Source of the DNA: Symsagittifera roscoffensis
Lineage: Eukaryota > Xenacoelomorpha > Acoela > Convolutidae
NCBI RefSeq assembly: GCF_963678635.1
Contig: NC_087070.1
Coordinates: forward strand, 8,282,539 to 8,346,538
DNA length: 64,000 nucleotides
Reading direction: 5' to 3'
Below, piece after piece: positions 1 through 9,900 of this stretch. A program made the translations under genes and the position numbers. Within the stretch, counting starts at the first letter, position 1. Each line of letters starts with the position of its first letter. The notes below the pieces were generated by a model. It was not told where the DNA came from. It made no database searches and saw nothing but the letters and a program-made list of their open reading frames with translations.

Positions 1-830
1 TTTCGTTTCTTGGTTTTTGATATTCTAAGCGGCGGATATCTCTTTAATATAAAAGCGTATCTAGATTGAAAATCTTCTAATAAGTCATTAACTGGGGATG
101 TGGAACAAATTGATTTTCTGCAATTCATGCATTAAAGCGAAATTGAAGTTTTTGATTTGAGTTTCAGATTTTAAAAAACTTAAATCACGATAAGAATTTG
201 AAGATTGCATTTGCGAGGTTGTGGTAATCAGCTCTAGGACAATGGGCAAGTGGTCAGAGAAGGTTTGCTTTTCAAGCGTATAAGCATTTTCTACATTAAC
301 ATCAGCATTTTTGGTACGTTATTACATAGCGGTCGTTGGGTTCTTTTATGTCTCTTTCACTTACTAATATTTCAATAATGGTCGCGAACAACCTCAAAAA
401 CTTTCTCATCTAATTTCCTCACAGGATTATATTTGATCGTGAATGGGTGATTAACCAATCTTGATCTGAGTAAAGATTTGGCCCTAAGTTCAGCTTTGTC
501 GGCCCAGCTTATGAAAAACTCTACTCTCTTCCTCCAGCCCTCTAGGATAGTCCAATGTTATACACTACTTGATGAGAGTCTTAAGCAAATTTTGTTAATT
601 CTAAATTTGCTTGCTTCCAGTTTTGACATTTTTGCTATGAACGCAAAACCGGACCATTCTTCTCTCCATCTTTCCAAATTTACATCTGGTTGGTCTTGAA
701 AATCCACATGCAATGATTTTATCGTCTTTCAAGGTGTTCGATTTTTGGTTAAAATTCGGAATGTTTCTTGCATTTGGCTCCAGTCTCGTTTGATAATGTC
801 TTTGGTGTATCTTTTGCGTCACCCTTGGTT
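1..830 (-). pseudogene. Decayed coding sequence, possibly a LINE apurinic endonuclease remnant
   Basis: Read on the minus strand, positions 261-241 encode FSDHLPI, the SDH signature near the C-terminal end of the APE-type endonuclease of non-LTR retrotransposons. About 420 nt upstream on that strand, near 700-660, another frame reads RWREEWSGF, resembling the W..EW.G block that precedes SDH in several LINE endonucleases. The pieces lie in different frames with stops between them, so nothing intact is encoded. A stretch around 540-375 stays open in one frame (WADKAELRAKSL and onward) but I do not recognise it. The segment lies outside the inverted repeat and has no counterpart at the right edge. 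Seen: motif and stops; family assignment is inferred from one strong and one weak motif. Bases 831-1196 show nothing recognisable. Confidence 0.4.
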
Positions 831-1196
831 TTATTCTTCTTGACCCAGTCCAAAGTGTCGCCGAGAGTTGTTCACTTCTTTTTGTCTTGTTTCACACAAA
901 CACAGGTACAGGTTTAGGAAAAAAGCGCGCTCCTTGGCTAGTCTTTTTCATTTTTTCCGTTTTATCCGGAAGTAAATTGAATTTTTTGACTGACAAGATG
1001 GTCTCAAATTCAAAAAATTGACCGGTTGATCCATTGTTCCGCCATTATTGCAGTAGTTTTGATTAAACCAATGCTCTCAAAGCAACAACCAAAGGAATAA
1101 CAGTAGTCTTTTTTCACAGTTCAACAATTTTTCATTTTTTTTTCGCATTGCGTTGGTCTTGACTAAATGAAAAAAAAGTTGGAAATTATAACTCAC

Positions 1197-3195
1197 GACA
1201 GTCAAAATTGAATTTCAGAAAAATCAGACAAGGGGATTGAAAAAGTAAATCCGCGAAAAATTCATAAAGCCGAAGCTTGTCTCCAAATCGACTTAGTGGC
1301 AAGATTAAAAAAAATTAACTTGGTGTATTTTGAGTGTAGCCTGAATTGATTCAATTAACAGGTGTATATCAAGAAAAAATATTTAAAGACCATAAATTTC
1401 AAATGCCATAAGCAATATCGTGTCGGAGAGTAGGCGGAGAAAGCGGGTGGCCACCCCCCTATTAATTCTCTTGACAAAATTTGAGACTTTTTTACAACTT
1501 CCATTTTCGGTGCAGCATCGAGCGTAATTTTTTTGCTCATGAAGCTCAAAAACAATTTGGGTGCGATATTGTGCGGGTGATCCTACTTAATTTTCGACCG
1601 GGGCGGCAAAACAGAAAAACTCGTATAACTTGAATCTGTCATTTCTCAAGGTTCTTTCAGTCGATTCGTCGAAACAAATTCGTTTCAAATTTTAGCATAC
1701 TTCTGGACATAAATTAGTGAAAACCCAAAATTGTATATCTATCAATCAGTAAAAAGGATGCTTTATGGTAAAAGTAGGTCAAGCTCACATGTGACTGAGT
1801 TACCCGTTACTGTATTTTTTGCATACTGTCTTTTAAATCTAGCTTTCTGTATTTTATGGAAGCGTGGAATTATGGTGTGGGTCGGTGTATTTGTTTATTA
1901 TTGCGTGCGTAGTGAACTTAATTAATTTAGTCCGCCATCTTGCGGTATTTCTTAAGCATTTTATGCAATGTATTAAACAAGCTTAAGCTTAGACACAACT
2001 CGCTTTCTGATTGGTCAATTTTAAAGCGATGACACAGATAACCTCAATTTGGTCACGCAGAGTAAGTTCACCACGCAATTTGCATAGCCTATCTTAAAAC
2101 ATGGCTGATTGTTTTAGCTAATTACAAATTCGACTTTCTTTCTGTCAGTAGAAACTAAAAGTTCAAATTTGAAAGGCAATCTGCCCTTTTTCCCCAGGTG
2201 TAATCTACAAAGTAACACGGGCATTCCTCTTGCTTTGTCCAAATCGAAATTTATTGCGTCTAAATAGCAGCAGCTCTTCAAAATCTGCTTTTAATAAACA
2301 ACAAAAATTATTTGGCAAACCGCAGACCGCTCCGCTCTTACGACGACTTTAATTCCGGGGAATTGTCAATTTTGGAATGATGCAGCAGGGAATTTAGTCC
2401 TACTCACGCGAATTGATTCAACACTAGAGCACATAGTCATACAAAATACGCGCAATTTCTCTCTTCTATTGCGCAAAAGTGTAATTTAAAGGGGGAAGCT
2501 TTTATTTAGGCCTCAAATTGTGAAATCGAATGCTAGTCATACTAGTTTGTTCAACTCAAAGTGTGCGAATACACGTATAAAGATAGAGATAGAAAGAGAG
2601 GCACATAATAGCACAGAGCTAGCTAAAGTAAAGCACATTTGCTTTTGAATATTATTCGGCTCATGCTTTTCTATTTTAATACTCCGAAGGAGCTTTAGAT
2701 TGAGTTGAGGCGTTTATTTCACTTGCAGTATATAGCTTAGCTCCTATTCCTCCGTCCCTTGCCTTTTCCTAGTTATCCTGGATAGAATTTACTTCTTTAT
2801 TCCACGGAGCATTAGGTTACTTGACCGCATTCAATTTAGTACACTGTCATATCAAACTAGACTGAATTTTGCGCCGCTAAATGACTCATTCAAACGAAAT
2901 TGACCCGATGTGTTGCCGTGACTTTAGAATTTAAGGTCAGGTAAGTTTCAGATCAGGAAAGGTCAAAAAATCTGCCTGGAAAACACTGTTTTTTTCTCAA
3001 CATTTTTGGCGGTAAAATTAGATCTAAAAATTAAAGAAAAAATCACTGAAAATTTTTTTGGAAGACAAATAATTTGGCTTTGCAATCTTGAAATTTTCAA
3101 TCGTCGAATTTTTGTAAAGTCAAATTGAAACTAACAAACCGATTGGTAAGAAGTCGGTGTAACGTTTAACTCCCAAATAAGCAGTTAATTTCAAA
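1197..3195 (+). other. 5' flank of left NLK copy; promoter not pinpointed
   Basis: About 2 kb of mostly AT-rich sequence between the arm boundary and the NLK start codon. It contains a purine-rich GA tract near 2580-2605, a TATATAG string near 2729-2735 and a perfect consensus splice donor at 2941. No other convincing gene. A minus-strand open frame at 1355-1555 is identical in both arms but resembles no family I know and is probably chance. Promoter position cannot be fixed from sequence alone. Confidence 0.5.
2941..3183 (+). other. Possible 5'UTR intron of NLK
   Basis: A perfect donor CAG|GTAAGT at 2938-2946 is followed 243 bp later by AAGCAG at 3178-3183, 12 bp before the ATG. The donor is conserved in the right arm. 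The acceptor has only a weak pyrimidine tract, so this is a candidate; an unspliced leader is equally possible. Confidence 0.35.
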
Positions 3196-3902
3196 ATGGA
3201 ATCCTGCTTGTTCAGAATAGAAACCCACACGACGGCAGAACCCACAGCTTTAGCTCATCCTTCCAACCACACATTGACAACAACGCTGCCGACGTTCCCG
3301 ACCCCTTTGTGTGTTTCCGAGGACCAAATAGCCCAGATTTTGCTGTCTCTGAAAGCTCAAAATTCCTTCTACGACGCGTTTTTGAGCCCACAAGCCAGGA
3401 AACTGCTTCGACTTGACCCGAAAGACTATTTCACAAGGTGCAGTTTCAGCCAAGCCGAAGACATAGGTCGCGACTCGTGCTGTATCTCGCCTGCTTCGGC
3501 CGCTGACCGATTAGGTCTCGTTGAAAACATGAGATATACGAAAAACAGCAGCAAAAATATGGAAACCCAAATGATACCTAATGTTGCCCCACACCACATA
3601 GCGCCCTATCACAATCACATCCTAAGTACAGTACATCATCATCACCACAACGGAACAACAACGGGGGGACATCACATAAACCCCACCCACCCCCACCACC
3701 ACCATCATCAGAATCACCATCACGTGAATGGCGCATTGGTGCCCCCCTCGCCGCCCAGTCCCAAGGACAAGTGCAACAAGGGGGGTTTAGTGGGGGGTGG
3801 GCAGGTGGGAAGTAACAATAATGGGGGAGTCACAAACAACAACAATGGGGAGGAAGTTCAAGCAGACAGACCCATTGGATATGGTGCTTTCGGAGTAGTG
3901 TG
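3196..3902 (+). CDS. NLK: NLK exon 1 (residues 1-236, phase-2 end)
   Basis: Encodes the whole regulatory N-terminus plus the first kinase strand. Residues 1-126 show no family I recognise and carry several cysteines. About 127-220 are low complexity: His-rich (runs of five His around 147 and 168), then Pro/Gly and Asn runs. His-rich N-termini occur in vertebrate NLK too. The exon ends inside the Trp codon (TG|GTGAGT) right after GYGAFGVV, the glycine loop. Far higher GC than the surrounding introns. Confidence 0.96.
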
Positions 3903-6900
3903 GTGAGTGCTAGTAACTAGATTTGAACCCCAGTTGAAACTTCTTACCTTTAATTTAAGCACATAATCTTCCCATCTCTTTTTTGTAGGAAAAAGCTCAA
4001 CTGATGTTTTGGGAAAATTTTGAATTTTGATTACTTCGAACATTTTTTGATCGGAAATCGCAAGCATACGAAGGCTCGTTTGACTTCTCTACATTTCAAG
4101 TTTTTCCTTCTCTTATTTGTTTTTACGTGTTATTATGGCTGAACGCGTGACGTTACGAAATAATGTATGAAGAACAAATGTGTTCACAATAGTTAGTTTG
4201 TTCACCATGCATAATTTCCTTACATTGACCACGCAAAAATACGTTTCAAGGTAAGGGCCAAGTGGAAAAGCCCATACGAACAAAAATTAGCAAATGGGGA
4301 CAAAACTAGGATAGCCGGTTTTTGTGCAAGTAGAACAGAATGTTCCGACCATAGTCTTAAAGAATCCAAAATTATATATATTTTTTCAATTTAGTGTCGT
4401 TTTTTCTGCGTGGTGTGTTAAAAAAATCTGAACGAAAAATTAGAACTTAGGCTTATTCGACATTCATACTAAAAAAGGGTAATTGGAAAACGGTTTTTTG
4501 GAGAAAAATAACAAGAAAAACGAAAAAAATCGTTAAAAAATTTTTCAAATTTTTTTGCAGGAAGTTTTTGATTCCAAATTTGGTGCTAAAAACTCCAAAA
4601 ACTAAATTTACTGGAGTTAATTTAAGTTTCTACGGCTTAAATTGAGCTTAAACTAAGCTTTTGTAAGCCAGACTCACCTTATTAGCTCGAAATTGAACCA
4701 AAATAAAAACAAGTAGAAAATGCGTGGAAAATAAAAACAAATAGAAAAAACTAAAACATTCGAATACATTCAATTTTTTGAAAGAAATATCCGTATTTTC
4801 AAAAACTATGAAGTGCCAGGGAGACGTAAATTTTAAGTTAGATTTCACAATTCTAGATAATCATGGACTGATGAAATACAGCTATTCGAAGTGATACTAT
4901 AAATAGCATAAGATGCTGGGAAAAATTGTATAAAATTTTAGTTTGAAAATCAAAAACATTTTCGTACCATTTATATCACCTCTAGAGTATCTTGAAGTAG
5001 TTGTAAAACACTGAAATGGATCTAAAATTGACGTATATTTAAAATACATTGACTTTTCAGAAATCTTTTTATAATTATTTAGAAAAATAAGTTGTTTTGA
5101 AGCCGTATATTTTCGTTTCAGCTGATAATAGTATCGCTAGGCGATTGTGATCTATAACTAGTCAATTAAACGCCGAAAGCAAGATTGACAATTTAATATA
5201 TAGTTTCCGTTTTTTCGAAAAATATCTAAAAACCTCGGTGTTTAAAATTGTGCTTTTCTAGATCTTCAAATTTAAATTCCATTTGCTTCCTCCCATACAC
5301 GTCTGGTCCCGGTAGAATATACAAAACTGAAAGAGGAGCAACTTGCAGCTCTCAACCAATTCAGATCAATTGCAATTCTTAAATAACCGTTTTTGTGAAC
5401 AATTCTAAGAGCCGATGAATGTAGCTGTGTCGTGATGATATATTTTTTCAGGATTAGTCTGAAAAATTTTTCACTCTCAAAATTGATTTTTTTTTGCGGT
5501 TTGAATTTTGATTTCTTTTAAAGATCAGTTCATTTCTTTTGATAAAATGAAGGCAAACTCCACCAGCGAACAGCAAAGGTCTAAAGGTCACGAAAAACGT
5601 CATCAACTTCTAGTTGAGAAAGTGGATTGTAGTTTTCAGATTTCTCAGCGGAATCAAACTATACCTATGGATTCAGTTTTACCAAATATACTTAAATTCA
5701 AAAGTCTTTATGGCCATACATATAATTTTCGTGTATTACATATAAAATCTTTGTGGCCATACGTATTGTTTTTCGTGCATTTACTGACTCTTTTCAAACG
5801 GTCTGTTGGCTAGGTTTTTAGGTCTAGTTTTTTAATGTAGATTTTTTTCCGACTTGGTGGTCTCCGCCTCTTTTTTCAGTTTTTTTTAAAGGTTTTTAAT
5901 AGTTTTGTCGTTATTTATGAAACTGAAAGAGCTGTGAAGCCATCTATTTTTTTAGTTCGAAATTGTAAAATTCAAGTTTAATCAAAACAAGGCAGTTTTC
6001 TCTGTTTCCTGCGTTCATTGACTTTTTCCAACTGTCTGTTGGTTGTGTTTGTGCCCTGAACTTGAGTAGAAAGGAATATTTCACCTATCACTTTTTCGTC
6101 AAGTTTACAAATTGCCAAGAGCTGTATGAAAATGGCCTTTTTGGGATATTAATTTGCTTCGGTTTTGATTTGCGTTGGCGACTAATTAATCTTCACTCAA
6201 AAGAGCTCAAATGGATTTAAGTCAGCCTAATTGGCTCAAATAATGAGTTGCCTGACTGAAAATATACCACTGCTTCTTATATTATGGAAAGAATTCGAAA
6301 AGAAACAGTTCAATATTTAGTACATGTTTTTTAGAACAATCGCAAAATTAAGGTTCGCCCTGATATCATCAGTGTTTTTTTCAACTTTTATGATTCTTTT
6401 GCCGTATGATACAAGGTTAATTATCTTCAGAACTTGTCGACATCTTTGGTTGATGTTAAAATATTGTGATATATATTTACTGCTGCTGTCGTTTTGTGAG
6501 GATCTTTGGCCAGCCCTTAGTATCATGAAATGCGATTGATAAAACAGTTTTCTGACCTCGCGAACTGATGACAATCACTAGAAAAAATAAATAAAACTGA
6601 TAAACTAGAAATTCAATAAGAGTGGGAGGCTCATTTTATCTTAGCTCATCCCACAATTCAACCTGAACACATGCAGTGAAATCAAGTCTTCTCTTTTTTG
6701 CTTTTTTCGTCCTCTGGAAAACCAGGCACCTCGGAATAAAAAAAATCGCCGTTATAACTCTAGCTCTCTACACTCACAAAGCTACTAAATCAATACACTC
6801 TTTTCCGTGTTTTCACACTGTCCTCAAAAATGCAATTTTTAATACGTTACCGCTATATGGAAGAGGTTGTTAAAAAGCATCGGCGTTCAATTTGACAAAG

Positions 6901-9900
6901 ATGATGAACATTTTTTTCTTCCATCAGAGAAATGAATATGAGTCATTGTCCATTTTTCCTCTAACGCCATTATTTATTTAAAAAATATGTCTTAAATGAA
7001 GAAAATGTTGAAAAAACAGTAGAATTTTTTGTTTAAAATGAGTACTGCTTTTTGTCTGCAACTGTTGGTATTAACATAAAGTTTAAAATATGACAGGAAA
7101 TGACACAAAGCATTTGCTTTTGTTTGCATTACCAAAATTTAAATGCGAACTTCATTACGTGACTTTGAAAGATAAGATATCCTCTTTTTTATCTTTTCTT
7201 AGAGTTGTATTGCTTGCTTGATAAAACCTAGGCTGAAGAGGCTATTTTTAGTCCCAATATTTGGGAACGTCTACAAATCGAATTTAACACTTTCATGTTT
7301 TCTTTCTAATTCAATACCTTCAGATTGAGATTTTTTCAACAAAAATTGGCTACTGTTCCGAAACAAAAAAAAATAATTGCAACTGATGTTCTTCTTTCTA
7401 ATTGCAGACATCAGAGAAAAAAAGCAATTCAAAGTAGCCCCATTTGTCTAGTGATTGAACATATCATAAAAAGAATTTCTTTGAAAGGCATAAATTGGTG
7501 TTCGCATGTAACACTTCTGATGTGCTCAAATGCAACTGCTTAGATTTCTCGGTAAGAATTGAAAAAAAAATCAGTGCAAAAGAAGAATCCGCCAATATCA
7601 GTTCTCAGCTCGTTGTGCGTTTTGCATTCTGTACGAAAATAGTGATCCACTTAACAATCTCCCCTATGGTCTCTACTAAAGAATCTCGATCTCTTTAAAT
7701 CGTTGTTAATTTTTGTTCAAACATGGTAATTTTTGTTCAAACATGGTTGTAGTTGCTCCTTAAGGCTAATTATTTACGTGTTAATGAGCAAAATGAGCAA
7801 AAAGCCTGAAAAGTTGTTCTTGCTAATTTGAGATTTTGCGCTTTCTTTTCTGATTTTTTTCCATTTGTTCAATTAAAATCCATTTGCTACAAGGAAGGCA
7901 AAAGGAGTTCAATTAAAATCCATTTGCTACAAGGAAGGCAAAAGGAGTTCAATTAAAATCCATTTGCTACAAGGAAGGCAAATTTTGCTCTATAATAACG
8001 AAAGTTCGAATAGTGCCAAAATACGTGTATTGATTCTTTTTTTTTGAAAATGAGTTTTAGTTTTCAAGTTTTCCAGTGGAATAAAAAGATCACTTATCAC
8101 TTAGTGATCCAGTTTTTCTAATTTGGTTAATTTTTGAGTAAAAATCATGAAAATTTCTCAAAATTAAAAGTGTTTTTTATATATATATCTTTTGCTTCAA
8201 AATTCGGAATAATTTAAAATAAACCAATCATGTTTTTGTTTTAAAAATCATTTTTACTGTGCTCCGCCCTTCAAGGCCACGAACCAACTATTCAGTCTGT
8301 CCCGAGTTCTTTCGCCCTTAAAGCTAAAGCTCAAACCAAGCTCACCGACATCGTCAATGGCGCCAGCTGGCGTGAGTGTCTCGCTTCGGCTACCACGGAA
8401 CAGGTAAAGGCCAGGTTGTTGTCCTGCTCTCTGGCCAATAGTGGCGACTGGCTTTCAGCTGTCCCTTTGAAGGCCCTCGGTCTCTCCTTGTCTACCGCTG
8501 AGTTCAGAGTCGTCTTGTATTTCCGACTAGGCATACCTCTGTTAAGCGAACATTTCTCATGTCGTAAGTGCTCCAAGAGCTTGGATGTCTTCGGCGACCA
8601 CGCCCTCGCCTGTTCTTCCGATGGTGAGCGCATCCTTCACCGCGACCGTTTACGCGACACTATTTAAAACCTTGCCTCCAAAGCCGCCTTTTCTTCAGTC
8701 CTTGTGAAAGCCCATCTCATAGAATCTCGTTCTCGTCCAGATGACCTTTTCTTACCTTTCTTGTCTCGTGGTCGTTCCGCGGCTCTGGACTTCACCGTTC
8801 CAAGTTCCCTGTAGCCTGCCACCCTCTCCCATGCTGGAACTTCTGCCGGTTAAGCATCTGAAATTTCTGAGGACCAAAAGATTGCCAAGCATTCCTCGGC
8901 CTGCAATGAGGTAGGTGTCACTTTCATTCCTCTATCCGCTGAAGCTCTCGGTAGCTGGTCCCCGTTAGTCACCAAAAATCTCTGCCGTCTCGCCTCTATG
9001 GCTGCTTTTTGCTGAATTTTATTAAGTTTTGTTAAAATGTGCAGTTATACTCGGGTTACTGCTCTTACTAACTTTGGATACCTGATACTTGTTTCGATTT
9101 TACTCTATTTATTCACTATTTTTTTGCACTTTTTATTAGGGTTATTAAGTAACGCAAAAACTCAAATTTTCTATCAACGTGTAGCGTATGCAGTTAATTA
9201 ATCCGGCCTAGAATTTTTTGAAATGAGATGGGATTTCAAATTAAGGATTTCAAGTCAGAAAGTTTTCACAAAATGTCACGATTGTTGAAAAGGTCCCTAA
9301 TTTCATGAGCTTTATACTAGTTGTTTGATTGTTCATAAACTTTGGGCGCTTAGTGGATGTCCAATAATATTGAAAAACAAGAATTGTTGAAACTTTTCTC
9401 TTTTTTGTTGATGCATTTCAAAAGCGGTTGTGTGTCATTCTTGAGCAGTTCATTGTCGAAAACAGCTTTAAGTAGTAGATTAGTAGACACATTGTTTTAA
9501 GTTGCATTGAGGCAAACCAATTGATCCATATATTGTGTTAATAGACGCAAAAATTATCATTTTGGCGTTGTTATTGCGTCCGGGGGATAAGATTTACTTC
9601 TGACACGTTAAAAGGCAGTCGGAACTTTTAAAGACTTTTATATAGTACGAAAAACTTTAGGGTTTTGACCACTTTCGATGAGTAGAAAGCAAATACGGCG
9701 TAGATTCCGTTTCTTATTTTTTGCAGTTAATTTTTAAGGAAAGCTCGTAGGGTGTCAAGTATGGTATCATGTTAAAGCCAAATTAGTTGTGATTCTGATT
9801 TCAAAGGGTATTTTCAGACTCAATTAGACAATTGAATAGAGGAATCTGGCTTCCAAATTAATTTCGGTTTTTATTTCAACGTTATTTTAGCTATTATTGC

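Noticed and set aside
1355-1555. 66-residue minus-strand frame conserved perfectly in both arms (59931-60131)
   Set aside because: Conservation simply reflects overall arm identity; no start context, domain or neighbouring exon supports a gene.
3250-3453. Antisense 67-residue frame inside exon 1
   Set aside because: Shadow of the strongly coding NLK exon on the other strand.
8665-8853. Internal TAA/TAG as sense Gln codons (alternative genetic code)
   Set aside because: NLK is fully read with the standard code and ends at TAA at the expected C-terminus; the stops are confined to a transposon remnant.
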